Source of the DNA: DATBDE01 sp036270095 | GTDB taxonomy: Bacteria > Actinomycetota > Thermoleophilia > Solirubrobacterales > Solirubrobacteraceae | DNA length: 15,354 nucleotides | Assembly: GCA_036270095.1 (NCBI GenBank) | Contig: DATBDE010000098.1 | Span: 1 to 15,354 of the forward strand | Direction of reading: 5' to 3' | Shown: positions 6,003 to 15,314 of the stretch, piece after piece | Numbering within the stretch: position 1 is the first letter of the stretch | How the letters are laid out: each line of letters opens with the position of its first letter | Made by a program: the position numbers and the translations under genes | Notes under the pieces: model-generated | What the model was told of the DNA's origin: nothing | The model's input: only the letters and a program-made list of their open reading frames with translations | The model's database searches: none

Positions 6003-7393
6003 CGGGCGAGTGTACGCACATACCTGAGCGCCTCGTCGCGGGTCCTGAGCTCGCCCGCGAACTGTGCCTCGGCCACCTCGGCGAGCAGCCGGCCGACCTC
6101 CGGGCCGGGCTCGATGCCGAGCTCCGCGGCGAGGTCGTGGCCGCGCACGAGCGGGGCCGGACGGTCGCGCTCGAAGGCCAGCGCCTCGGCGAACATCCGG
6201 CGCGCGAGGACCACGTGCTTGGAGATCGCCTCGTTGGCCTTGCGCCCGCGGGTGGCCAGCCGGTCGGCCACCGAGAGCACGGTCACGTCGGCCGCCACCG
6301 GCGCGCATGCGGTCAGGTAGCCGTAGATCTCGCGCCGGTCGATGGGCTGGCGGTGCACGAGGAACCCGAGCCGCAGGTGGTTGAGGGTCAGCGCGGCGAC
6401 GTGCGCGCGCAGGCGCTCAGAGGCGCGCAGGCGGCTCAGGATGTCGCGGGACAACGATGAGCCGACGCGGTCGTGGCCGATGAACGTGATCCGGCCCTCG
6501 GCCGTGACCCCGCGGGTCTGCGGCTTGGCCGCGTCATGCAGCAGGGCGCCGAGGCGCAGCGCGCCTGCCCGGCTTAACCCATCGGCTAGCGGTTCACCCA
6601 GCAGCGCGGCCACGGCGGCGGCCTCCTCGCGGAAGACGGGCTCGGGGTCGCGCTCGATGGCGATGGCCTCCTCGAGCACGGCCAGCGTGTGGTCGTACAC
6701 GTCGAGGTGGTGATAGGCGCTCTGCTCGATCCCGCGCAGAGCGTCGAGCTCTGGCAGCACCACCGGCGTCGCGCCAACGCGGTCGAGCTCGTGCAGGCCG
6801 CGGACGGCCTCGGGGGCGATGACGATGCGCTTGAGCTCGGCGAAGACACGCTCGGGCGCTACTTCGCGCACCGCGGTGGCCCTGGCGCGCGCGGCGGCGC
6901 GGGTCTCGGCATCGGGCTCGAGGTGCAGCTCGCACGCCAGCCGCGCGGCGCGCAGGACCCGCAGAGGGTCGGCCGCGAAGGCCTGCGCGCTGACCATGCG
7001 CAGACGCCCGGCGGCGAGGTCCGCGCGCCCGCCGAACGGGTCGATCACCTCTCCCCCGGCCAGCGGCTCGGCGATCGCGTTGACGGTGAAGTCGCGCGCG
7101 GCCAGGTCAGCTTCGATGCTGTCTCCGTTGACCGGCAGCAGGTCGACCTGCCAGCGATGGTCGCGCGCCACGACGCGCCAGACGCCGAACGCGTCCGACA
7201 GCGGGAAGGCGGCGGCGCGTCCGGTGCGACCGAGCGCCTTGGCCGCCTCCTCCGGCGGCCCGTCCACGACCACATCGAGGTCGAAGGTCTCCCGTCCGAG
7301 CAGGCGGTCGCGCACGGCGCCGCCGACCAGCCACGCGCGCTGGCCGTTCAGCGCCTCGCGGGCGAGGGCGAGCGGGTCGCGGTCAGACGCCAT
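5993..7393 (-). CDS. cca: CCA tRNA nucleotidyltransferase / poly(A) polymerase-family protein with HD domain
   Basis: A 466-residue class II nucleotidyltransferase. The head domain shows WLVGGAVRDRLLGR (21-34), the metal-binding pair D38 and D40 in FDLDVVV, ARDFTVNAIA (99-108) and DPLRVLRAARLA (142-153). An HD phosphohydrolase-like domain follows, with LLHDAAKP (H286, D287) and IGHD at 305-308. The family adds or repairs the 3' CCA of tRNA using CTP and ATP. A-adding, CC-adding and poly(A) polymerase members share these motifs, so the exact specificity is not settled by sequence reading alone. ATG at 7393 overlaps the alanine racemase stop by 11 bp; the lipoprotein start overlaps its own stop. 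Length and motifs are normal for actinobacteria. Confidence 0.93.
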   Translation of the reverse strand: MASDRDPLALAREALNGQRAWLVGGAVRDRLLGRETFDLDVVVDGPPEEAAKALGRTGRAAAFPLSDAFGVWRVVARDHRWQVDLLPVNGDSIEADLAARDFTVNAIAEPLAGGEVIDPFGGRADLAAGRLRMVSAQAFAADPLRVLRAARLACELHLEPDAETRAAARARATAVREVAPERVFAELKRIVIAPEAVRGLHELDRVGATPVVLPELDALRGIEQSAYHHLDVYDHTLAVLEEAIAIERDPEPVFREEAAAVAALLGEPLADGLSRAGALRLGALLHDAAKPQTRGVTAEGRITFIGHDRVGSSLSRDILSRLRASERLRAHVAALTLNHLRLGFLVHRQPIDRREIYGYLTACAPVAADVTVLSVADRLATRGRKANEAISKHVVLARRMFAEALAFERDRPAPLVRGHDLAAELGIEPGPEVGRLLAEVAEAQFAGELRTRDEALRYVRTLARCS

Positions 7394-8486
7394 CGCGGTG
7401 GTAACGGCGCTCGACCCGCGGGGTCAGGGCGCAGGTGATCTCGTAGTTGATGGTGTCCAGGCGGCGAGCCCACTCCTCGGCCAGCACCCCCTCGCCGAGT
7501 AGCACGGCCTCGTCGTAGCACCGCACATCGGTCTCGAGCCCGAGGTCGACGGTGATGTTGTCCATGCTCACGGTGCCGACGAGCGGGTGGCGGCGGCCGC
7601 GCACCACGACGTCGGCGTTGTTGGTCAGCGCGCGGCGCACGCCGTCGCCGTAGCCGATCGGGACCGTGGCCAGCGTCGTGGGGTGGTCGGCGACGAACCG
7701 CCGCCCGTAGCCCGCGCTCTGGCCCGGCGCGATCGGCTTGACCGCGGCGACGTACGAGCGCAGGTCGAGCGCGGGCTCGAGGTCGTGCTCGACCGGGTCG
7801 CGCTGGAAGGGGTCGAGGCCGTAGATGGCCACGCCGCAGCGCACGAGGTCGAAGTGGGTGGCGGGGTCACGCAGCGTGGCGGCGGAGTTGGCGGCGTGGA
7901 TGACGGCGTCGGGATGGGTCCGCTTGACCTCGGCCGCGAACGGGGCGAAGGTCGCGAGCTGCTCGCCCAGGAACGCGTCGCCGACCTCGTCGGCGGTGGC
8001 GAAGTGGGTCATGGCGCCGGCCACGGTCAGGCCAGGCGCCGCGTCGATGGCGGCCACGACGCGGCAGGCGACGTCGACGTCGCGCGTGCCCAGCCGGCCC
8101 ATGCCGCTGTCGAGCTTGACGTGCACGCGCAGCGGCCGGCCGGCCAGCGCGGCCACGAAGCGCTCGGACCAGGTCACGACGTCGGCCTCGGCCCGCGCGG
8201 CGACGTCGATCTCGGGCCCCGTCAGCGCGCCCATGACCAGCACCCGCCCGTCGATCCCCGCCGCGCGCAGGGCCGCCGCCTCGCCGGCCGTGGCTACGGC
8301 CAGCCAGGTCGCGCCGCCCTGCCGCGCCGCCGCCGCGCACGGCGCGGCGCCGTGCCCGTAGCCGTCGGCCTTGACCACCGCGCAGAGCTCGGCGCCACCG
8401 CTCAGCGCGCGCGCGAGGCGGGTGCAGTTGCGCTCGACCGCCGCCAGGTTGACGTGCGCGGTCGCGCGGCTTAGTTCCGCAGCCAA
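7383..8486 (-). CDS. alr: Alanine racemase
   Basis: A 367-residue fold-type III PLP enzyme that interconverts L- and D-alanine, supplying D-Ala for peptidoglycan. The PLP lysine is K39 in AVVKADGYGHG, the opposite catalytic base is Y260 in SAGYGRRF, and HVKLDSGMGRLG (122-133), AANSAATL (198-205), RCGVAIYG (216-223), GYGDG (278-282) and VSMDNITVDLG (306-316) are all present. The start is TTG at 8486, supported by GAGGTGG about 5 bases upstream on the minus strand; no ATG or GTG gives the full N-terminal strand. It lies 25 bp after the NnrE-NnrD stop and overlaps cca by 11 bp. In this cluster it joins GlmS and GlmM in supplying wall precursors. Confidence 0.97.
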   Translation of the reverse strand: MAAELSRATAHVNLAAVERNCTRLARALSGGAELCAVVKADGYGHGAAPCAAAARQGGATWLAVATAGEAAALRAAGIDGRVLVMGALTGPEIDVAARAEADVVTWSERFVAALAGRPLRVHVKLDSGMGRLGTRDVDVACRVVAAIDAAPGLTVAGAMTHFATADEVGDAFLGEQLATFAPFAAEVKRTHPDAVIHAANSAATLRDPATHFDLVRCGVAIYGLDPFQRDPVEHDLEPALDLRSYVAAVKPIAPGQSAGYGRRFVADHPTTLATVPIGYGDGVRRALTNNADVVVRGRRHPLVGTVSMDNITVDLGLETDVRCYDEAVLLGEGVLAEEWARRLDTINYEITCALTPRVERRYHRDGV

Positions 8487-8511
8487 CAGACCACCTCGCA
8501 GCCGATCACCG

Positions 8512-10029
8512 TCACCGGCGCCGGCGGGCCTCGGGGAGCGCCTCGATCACGTCACGCGCGATGACGACGTCGGCTCCGAGACGCTCCGCCGCCACCTGGC
8601 CCGCGGTGGCGTGCAGCCATGTCCCCGCGCACGCGGCGCGGAACGGGGCCAGGCGCTTGGACAGCAGCGCGCCGATGGCGCCCGAGAGCACGTCGCCGCT
8701 GCCGGCGGTGGCGAGGGCGCCCGAGCCGCCGCGGCTCACGCCGACCTCGCCCTCGGGCGTGGCCACGAGCGTGTCGTCGCCCTTGAGCAGCACGACGGCC
8801 TCGCTGCGCCGGGCGGCGTCGCGCGCGTGGAACAGACGGCGGGCGCCCACGGCGTCGGAGTCGATCTCCAGCAGGCGGGCGAGCTCGCCGGCGTGCGGGG
8901 TCAGCACGGTCGGCGCCTTGCGCGCGGCCAGGTCCTCGAGCCGCCCCGCATGCGCGTTGAGGCCGTCGGCGTCGAGCAGCAGCGGCAGCTCGACGTGCGC
9001 GGCCACGGAGCGGGCGAAGGCGAAGGTTCCGTCGGCTCGGCCCAGGCCGGGGCCGAGCACGATCGCGTCGGCGCGCTGCGCGTGCTCGAGCACCGCGTCG
9101 ACGGCCTCGGGGCCGAGGGCGCCGTCGTCCTCGGAAAGCGGCACGCTCATGGCCTCGAGCAGGCGCAGCTCGAAGACGTAGTTGACCGAGCGGGGCACGC
9201 AGGCGGTCACGTAGCCGGCGCCGGTGCGCTGGGCCGACTCCGACGACATCGACGGCGCGCCCGTGAGCCCGAGCGAGCCGCCCACGATCAGGACCGCGCC
9301 TTCGGTGAACTTCGTCGAGCCGGCGGCCCGCGGGGGCGCGGCGTCCAGCGCTTCGGGCTCGATCAGCCCGACGTCGGCATCCTCGGGAGCGCCCGGCGGG
9401 ATGCCGATCTCGACCACGCGCACGAGGCCGGCGTGCTGCTTGCCGGGCGCGATCCACAGGCCGGGCTTGGCACGGTGGAAGGTCGCGGTGGCCTTCGCGT
9501 GCACGGCGACGCCGTGGACCTCGCCGGTGGAGGCGTCGACGCCGCTCGGCACGTCCGCGGCGACCACGCGCAGCCCCACGCGGGCCTCCAGCGCCTCGAT
9601 CGCGCCCTTGATCGGGTCGCGGGGCTCGCCGCTGAAACCGGTGCCGAGCAGCGCGTCGACCGCGCCCGCGCAGCCGTCCAGCGCCTCGGGCGCGAACGGC
9701 CGCGGCGGATCACCGGGCAGGCGCTCGAGGTTCGCCTTCGGGTCGCCCCGCAGCTCCTCGATCGCGCCGACCGCGAGCACGTCGACCCCGCGCCCGGCCT
9801 CGCGCAGCAGCCGCGCGGCCACGAGCCCATCGCCGCCGTTGTTGCCTTTACCGACGACGACCGCGACCCGGCCGTCGGGGACGACGTCCTCGACCAGCCG
9901 TGCCAACCCGGTGCCGGCGCGCTCCATGAGGTCGAGCGAGGGCACGTGCTGCTGCTCGATCGCCCATTCGTCGGCGGCGCGCTGACGGGCGGCATCGGGA
10001 AGCGGGTCGAGCCAGCCCGGGAGGGTCAC
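8512..10029 (-). CDS. nnr: Bifunctional NAD(P)H-hydrate epimerase / ADP-dependent (S)-NAD(P)H-hydrate dehydratase
   Basis: A 505-residue fusion that repairs hydrated NADH and NADPH. The N-terminal epimerase domain (YjeF_N, about 1-225) has VVVGKGNNGGDGLVAARLL (57-75), DALLGTGFSG (125-134) and AADVPSGVDASTG (157-169). The C-terminal ribokinase-like dehydratase domain (about 235-500) has VGGSLGLTGAP (249-259), LGPGLGR (325-331), LLDADGLNAHAG (351-362), VLTPHAGE (375-382), LLKGDDTLV (414-422) and TAGSGDVLSG with the catalytic Asp at 446. Fusion of the two activities in one chain is the common bacterial arrangement. GTG at 10029 overlaps the acpS stop (GTGA). The order acpS-nnr-alr recurs in many bacteria. 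Confidence 0.96.
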   Translation of the reverse strand: MTLPGWLDPLPDAARQRAADEWAIEQQHVPSLDLMERAGTGLARLVEDVVPDGRVAVVVGKGNNGGDGLVAARLLREAGRGVDVLAVGAIEELRGDPKANLERLPGDPPRPFAPEALDGCAGAVDALLGTGFSGEPRDPIKGAIEALEARVGLRVVAADVPSGVDASTGEVHGVAVHAKATATFHRAKPGLWIAPGKQHAGLVRVVEIGIPPGAPEDADVGLIEPEALDAAPPRAAGSTKFTEGAVLIVGGSLGLTGAPSMSSESAQRTGAGYVTACVPRSVNYVFELRLLEAMSVPLSEDDGALGPEAVDAVLEHAQRADAIVLGPGLGRADGTFAFARSVAAHVELPLLLDADGLNAHAGRLEDLAARKAPTVLTPHAGELARLLEIDSDAVGARRLFHARDAARRSEAVVLLKGDDTLVATPEGEVGVSRGGSGALATAGSGDVLSGAIGALLSKRLAPFRAACAGTWLHATAGQVAAERLGADVVIARDVIEALPEARRRR

Positions 10030-10369
10030 CCCACCACCGCGACTGCCCCGGCGGTCCGGTCGGTGTGCGTCAGCGAGACGTGCACCCGGCCCGGCGCCGC
10101 CGCGGCGGTGGCGCCGTGCAGGCGGATGCTCGGCGCCCCGCCCTCGCCCACGACCTCGATCTCCTGCCAGCGCAGCACGTCGAGCGCCAGCGCCTTGGCC
10201 ACCGCCTCCTTGGCGCAGAAGCGGGCGGCCAGGTGCATGGCGGGACGCGGGCGGCGCTGCGCGTAGGCGCGCTCGCCGCTCGTGAACAGGCGCTCGGCCA
10301 GGCCCGGACGCCGGGCGATGGCCCGCTCCAGGCGCTCGATCTCCAGGAGATCGATGCCGATGCCGTGCA

Positions 10370-10370
<1 letters not shown>
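10026..10370 (-). CDS. acpS: Holo-[acyl-carrier-protein] synthase
   Basis: A 114-residue AcpS-type phosphopantetheinyl transferase, which moves 4'-phosphopantetheine from CoA to the serine of acyl carrier protein and so activates fatty-acid synthesis. It begins MHGIGIDLLEIERL with the Mg-binding D7, then RFCAKEAVAKAL (50-61) with K54 and E55, and HVSLTHT near residue 95. Length is typical. ATG at 10370 shares one base with the glmS stop (TGATG); GTG at 10373 just before it makes a GTGA overlap and would add one residue. Either way it is coupled to glmS. The stop overlaps the start of nnr. Confidence 0.95.
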
Positions 10371-12205
<1,835 letters not shown>

Positions 12206-12233
12206 GTGAATCGCTCCCTTCGGTGACGCGTGA

Positions 12234-12264
12234 GGAGCCGCGTCGGCGACCCCACCCCGGCTCC
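12234..12264 (-). promoter_or_regulatory. Hairpin just upstream of the glmS ribosome-binding site
   Basis: GGAGCCG (12264-12258) pairs with CGGCTCC (12240-12234) around a 17-base loop. The stem ends about 14 bases before the GGGAG of glmS, so it could influence ribosome access. Pairing is visible; function is inferred. Confidence 0.35.
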
Positions 12265-12276
12265 GCCGAGGAAATC

Positions 12277-12326
12277 CCGATGGTAGCGATGAGGGCGCCC
12301 GGGTTCCGGGCACCCTCATCCATCGG
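12277..12326 (-). promoter_or_regulatory. Long stable hairpin in the glmS leader
   Basis: On the minus strand GATGAGGGTGCCCGG (12320-12306) pairs with CCGGGCGCCCTCATC (12302-12288), 15 pairs including one G-U, around a 3-base loop. An outer CCGATG/CATCGG stem (12326-12321 and 12282-12277) continues it after a 5-base bulge (GCTAC). There is no run of T after either arm, so it is not a standard intrinsic terminator. It may be a processing site, a pausing structure or part of a larger regulatory fold upstream of glmS. Confidence 0.55.
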
Positions 12327-12482
12327 CTAGCTGTCGTCGGAGCGCAGCATGAAGCACTGCGCGCGGGTCCAGCGACGGCAGCGTGGTCTGGAGCGTCTCT
12401 GTTACCCCAGGCGCGAGCGCAAAGCTCGTCGCCGCCGTACCGGAGGGTCCACGACCTGCCCGTCCGGCCCGCTGCGCCGACC

Positions 12483-13793
12483 CTAACGCCCCGAGGCGGC
12501 CGCGGAGCCGGCCTGCACGCTGGCCACGAGGCGGTCGCAGATCGCCTGCGCCTCCTCATCCGTGGGCGCCTCGACCATGACGCGGATGAGCGGCTCGGTG
12601 CCGCTCGGGCGCACGAGCACGCGGCCCCGGCCCTCCAACGCGCCGCTCTCCTGGGCAATGGCGCTACGCAGGTCGGGGTCACGGATGGCGGTGTCACGGT
12701 CGGAGACCTCGACGTTGACCAGCACCTGCGGCAGCTTGCGCATGGCGCTGCGGTCGGCCAGGTCGACCCCGTCCAGGGCCTCGAGCGTGAGCAGCGCGGC
12801 CGCGATGCCGTCGCCCGTGGGCGCGAACCCGAGGTCGATGATGTGCCCGGACTGCTCGCCGCCCACGGCCCAGCCGCGCTTGCGCAGCTCCTCGAGTACG
12901 TAGCGGTCGCCGACGCGGGTCACGGCGACGTCGATGCCTGCCTCCTGCATGGCCTGCTGAAAGCCGTAGTTGGTCATCACCGTCACCGCCACGCCGTCGA
13001 CGTCGAGGTGCGAGGCGGCCAGCGCGATGAGCTCGTCGCCGTCGACCACCTCGCCGGTGCGGTCGATGGCGAGCACGCGGTCCCCGTCGCCGTCGAAGGC
13101 GAAGCCCAGGTCGTCGTCGCCCGCCACCACCGCGGTAGAGAGGTAGTCGATGTGGGTGGAGCCGCAGCCGGCGTTGATGTTGCGCCCGTCGGGCTCGTCG
13201 GCGAGAACGTGCACGGTCGCGCCGAGACGGCGGAAGATCTCGGGGGCGGCACGGTAGGTGGCGCCGTTGGCGCAGTCCAGCGCGACCTTCAGACCCGTCA
13301 GGTCGAGGTCCGCGAAGCGCTCGTGCAGCGCGCGCAGGTAGTCCTCGAGCGTGCCGCGCAGCGGCTGTACACGCCCGACCGTGCGGTAGGGCGCGGGCTC
13401 ACCCATGGCCAGCTCGATCCCCTCCTCGAGCGCGTCGGAGAGCTTGTCGCCGTCGGCGCCGAAGAACTTGATGCCGTTGTCGGCGAAGGGGTTGTGCGAG
13501 GCCGAGAGCACGACGGCGAGGTCGAGCCCGTAGCGCAGCAGCAGCAACGGCGCGGCCGGTGTGGGCAGGATGCCGCCGGTCATGGCGACGCCGCCCGCCT
13601 CGGCGATTCCGGCGGCCACCGCGGCCTCGAGCATCTCGCCCGACTCGCGGGTGTCGCGGATGATGAGCGCGCGCGGATGCTCCGCGCGGACGCGCTGGGT
13701 CGCTGCGCGAGCGATGGCGAGCGCGAGATCCGCGGTGAGGAACTCGCCGACGGGACCGCGGATCCCGTCCGTGCCGAACAACCGCTTGGCCAT
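12483..13793 (-). CDS. glmM: Phosphoglucosamine mutase
   Basis: A 436-residue alpha-D-phosphohexomutase that converts glucosamine-6-phosphate to glucosamine-1-phosphate, the second step to UDP-GlcNAc. It begins MAKRLFGTDGIRG; the phosphoserine loop is LSASHNPF (96-103) with S99 as the expected phosphorylated residue. FDGDGDRVLAID is the Mg-binding loop, GGEQSGHI is the sugar-specificity loop of the GlmM branch, and RPSGTEPLIRVMVEAP is the phosphate-binding segment near the C-terminus. ATG at 13793 begins 9 bp after the rpsI stop, with no clear Shine-Dalgarno in the gap, so translation may depend on ribosomes finishing rpsI. The order rplM-rpsI-glmM is common in actinobacteria and Gram-positives. 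Confidence 0.97.
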   Translation of the reverse strand: MAKRLFGTDGIRGPVGEFLTADLALAIARAATQRVRAEHPRALIIRDTRESGEMLEAAVAAGIAEAGGVAMTGGILPTPAAPLLLLRYGLDLAVVLSASHNPFADNGIKFFGADGDKLSDALEEGIELAMGEPAPYRTVGRVQPLRGTLEDYLRALHERFADLDLTGLKVALDCANGATYRAAPEIFRRLGATVHVLADEPDGRNINAGCGSTHIDYLSTAVVAGDDDLGFAFDGDGDRVLAIDRTGEVVDGDELIALAASHLDVDGVAVTVMTNYGFQQAMQEAGIDVAVTRVGDRYVLEELRKRGWAVGGEQSGHIIDLGFAPTGDGIAAALLTLEALDGVDLADRSAMRKLPQVLVNVEVSDRDTAIRDPDLRSAIAQESGALEGRGRVLVRPSGTEPLIRVMVEAPTDEEAQAICDRLVASVQAGSAAASGR

Positions 13794-13802
13794 CGTGTGA
13801 CG

Positions 13803-14876
13803 CTAACGCTTGGAGAACTGCGGGCGCTTGCGGGCCTTCTTCAGGCCGGCCTTCTTGCGCTCCTTCGCGCGCGCATCGCGCGTGAGGAAGCCGCGCCGCT
13901 TGAGCTCGCCGCGGAGGTTGGGGTCGGCGGCGATCAGCGCCCGCGAGATGCCGTGGCGCAGCGCGCCGGCCTGGGCCGAGACACCGCCGCCGTGCAGGCG
14001 CGCGTGGACGTCCATGCGGGCCTCGTAGCCGACCGTCTCCAGCGGCTGACGGATGTTGCGCTGCAGCGTCATGCGGGGGAAGAACTCCTCGAGCGTGCGC
14101 CCATTGATCGTGTAGGCGCCCGAGCCGGGGCGGAGGATCACGCGTGCGACGGCGGTCTTGCGCTTGCCGGTGGCGGTGTAGCGCGCGCCGGCGCCGAGGT
14201 CGATGGCGGCCTGCGGCATCACCCGCTCCTGGGGCTCGCCGGTCTCGGCCTCGCCCTCGGGGAGCACGTCCTCCTCGACCAGCTCGACGCCCTCGGGGAG
14301 CGCGTCCTCCTCGGCGAGGCCGCGGCCGAGCGGGTCGAAGCCCTCGGGGACGATGTCGGGCTCGAGGTCGGCGCCGGGGATGACCTCGGGGCCGGAAGAG
14401 GAACCGGGCCGCTGGCGGCGAGGCGGCGCGGCCTGCTGCTCCGCGCCCTCGGCGGCAACCTGCTCGGCAGGTGCCTCGGCGGCGGGCTGCTCAGCGGCGG
14501 GCTGCTCAGCAGGTGCCTCGGCCGCGGGCTGCTCGGCCTGCGGCGGCTCGGCGGGCACCACGGCCTGCGGATGCTCCGCCGCGGGCGTCTCGGCGGCGGG
14601 CTGCTCCTCCGCGGGCGGCTCGGCCTGCGGAGGCTCGGCCTGCGGCTCCTCCGCGGGCGCCTCGGCCGGCGGCGGCTCCGCGGGCTTCTCGGCAACGGGC
14701 TGCTCGGCGGGCGCCTCCGGCTCAGCGGCGGGCTCGGGCTGCTCGGCCGCCGGCTCGGCAGGCTCGGCCGGTGTCTCCCGCTGCTCCGCGGCCGCCGGCT
14801 CCGCCGCGGCCTCCTCGGGCTGCGGCTGCTCGGGCTGCTCCTCTTCGGGCTCGTCGGGGCGCTGCGACTCGGCCAT
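13803..14876 (-). CDS. rpsI: 30S ribosomal protein S9 with a 231-residue acidic Pro/Ala/Glu-rich N-terminal extension
   Basis: The reading frame gives 357 residues; bacterial S9 is usually about 130. Residues 232-357 are a complete S9: YTATGKRKTAVARV at the start, NGRTLEEFFPR, GGGVSAQAGALRHGISRAL, and the basic tail ending RKRPQFSKR that reaches toward the P-site tRNA. Residues 1-149 are low complexity, about a quarter Glu, with only R6, R33 and K64 as basic residues. Residues 160-217 are acidic with recurring LPEG-type turns. ATG at 14876 shares one base with the rplM stop (TGATG) and has GGAAG upstream. An internal ATG at 14219 (codon 220) has CAGGAG 6 bases upstream and would give a 138-residue, normal-sized S9, so the long form, the short form, or both may be made. 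The S9 identity is certain; the true start is not. Confidence 0.93.
   Translation of the reverse strand: MAESQRPDEPEEEQPEQPQPEEAAAEPAAAEQRETPAEPAEPAAEQPEPAAEPEAPAEQPVAEKPAEPPPAEAPAEEPQAEPPQAEPPAEEQPAAETPAAEHPQAVVPAEPPQAEQPAAEAPAEQPAAEQPAAEAPAEQVAAEGAEQQAAPPRRQRPGSSSGPEVIPGADLEPDIVPEGFDPLGRGLAEEDALPEGVELVEEDVLPEGEAETGEPQERVMPQAAIDLGAGARYTATGKRKTAVARVILRPGSGAYTINGRTLEEFFPRMTLQRNIRQPLETVGYEARMDVHARLHGGGVSAQAGALRHGISRALIAADPNLRGELKRRGFLTRDARAKERKKAGLKKARKRPQFSKR
14226..14231 (-). promoter_or_regulatory. Internal Shine-Dalgarno within rpsI
   Basis: CAGGAG on the minus strand stands 6 bases before the in-frame ATG at 14219-14217, better placed than the ribosome-binding site of the upstream ATG. 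Initiation here would give S9 beginning MPQAAIDLGAGARYTATG, close to the usual family length. Confidence 0.5.
14448..14531 (-). repeat. Two tandem 42-bp units (14-residue repeat) in the S9 extension
   Basis: The units encode QPAAEAPAEQPAAE (residues 116-129) and QPAAEAPAEQVAAE (130-143), in frame and with near-identical DNA. Looser Pro/Ala/Glu/Gln variants flank them on both sides, consistent with growth by slippage or unequal exchange. Confidence 0.75.
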
Positions 14877-15310
14877 CAGGCTTCCATCTCCATGGGCTTG
14901 GGCTGCTGGGCGGCGTGCGGGTGGTCGGGGCCGGCGTAGACCTTGAGCTTGGTCAGCTGCTTGCGGCCGAGGCGGTTGCGGGGAAGCATGCCCTTGACGG
15001 CCCGGCGAATGACCTCCTCGGGCCGGCGGTCGAGCATCTCCTGCAACGTGCGCGACTTCAGGCCGCCGGGGTAGCCGGAGTGCCGGTAGTAGCGCTTGTC
15101 CTGGCGCTTGTTCCCGGTCACCTGGATCTGCTCGGCGTTGACCACGATCACGAAGTCCCCCACGTCGATGTGCGGCGTGTACGTCGGCTTGCGCTTGCCC
15201 CGCAGGGCGTTGGCGATCTGGGTCGCGAGACGGCCGAGCGTCTGCCCGGAGGCGTCGACGACGTACCAGTTGCGCTCGCGGTCGGATGGGGTGGCGACGT
15301 AGGTCTTCAT
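14876..15310 (-). CDS. rplM: 50S ribosomal protein L13
   Basis: A 144-residue L13, normal length (about 142-147). It starts MKTYVATPSDRERNWYVVDA, then GQTLGRLATQIANALRGK, VGDFVIVVNAEQIQVTGNK, YYRHSGYPGGLKS and KGMLPRNRLGRKQLTKLKVY, all diagnostic of L13, which binds 23S rRNA early in large-subunit assembly. ATG at 15310 is chosen as the family start; GTG at 15313 directly before it would add one residue. No Shine-Dalgarno is visible, and a hairpin followed by TTTT sits 8 bases upstream. The stop overlaps the rpsI start by one base. L13 and S9 are paired in nearly all bacteria. Confidence 0.98.
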   Translation of the reverse strand: MKTYVATPSDRERNWYVVDASGQTLGRLATQIANALRGKRKPTYTPHIDVGDFVIVVNAEQIQVTGNKRQDKRYYRHSGYPGGLKSRTLQEMLDRRPEEVIRRAVKGMLPRNRLGRKQLTKLKVYAGPDHPHAAQQPKPMEMEA

Positions 15311-15314
15311 CACG

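Larger units (their letters stand above)
12206..12482 (-). other. Structured glmM-glmS intergenic region (possible glmS leader)
   Basis: This is the only sizeable gap in the long operon. On the minus strand it contains, in order, a 9-bp stem with a one-base bulge (arms 12433-12424 and 12418-12410), a 6-bp stem (12362-12357 and 12347-12342), a long hairpin at 12326-12277, and a 7-bp stem (12264-12258 and 12240-12234) just before the glmS ribosome-binding site. I do not see the conserved core of the glmS ribozyme. One minus-strand frame ending at 12316 reads like the tail of a protein but has no start and poor third-position GC. A TACCAT box at 12285-12280 could be a glmS -10. Confidence 0.5.

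Noticed and set aside
8371..10266. 631-codon plus-strand open frame
   Set aside because: Antisense to nnr and the ends of its neighbours; His/Arg/Gly-rich composition typical of a GC-rich shadow.
12277..12326. Intrinsic terminator for glmM
   Set aside because: The stem is strong but neither side has a T-run, and it lies about 160 bp after the glmM stop.
12206..12482. glmS ribozyme
   Set aside because: Position is right but I cannot find the conserved ribozyme core or pseudoknot pattern, and the element is mainly known from Firmicutes.
12349..12486. 45-codon plus-strand frame in the glmM-glmS gap
   Set aside because: Very Arg-rich, no ribosome-binding site, opposite to the operon, and it ends inside the glmM stop region; most likely chance.
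14448..14531. CRISPR-like or mobile repeat
   Set aside because: The repeat keeps the reading frame, has no spacers, and encodes a low-complexity peptide.
12843..14939. 698-codon plus-strand open frame with Leu/Gly-rich repeats
   Set aside because: It is antisense to glmM and rpsI; the repeats are the reverse reading of the Pro/Ala/Glu codons. No domain, and the minus-strand genes are certain.
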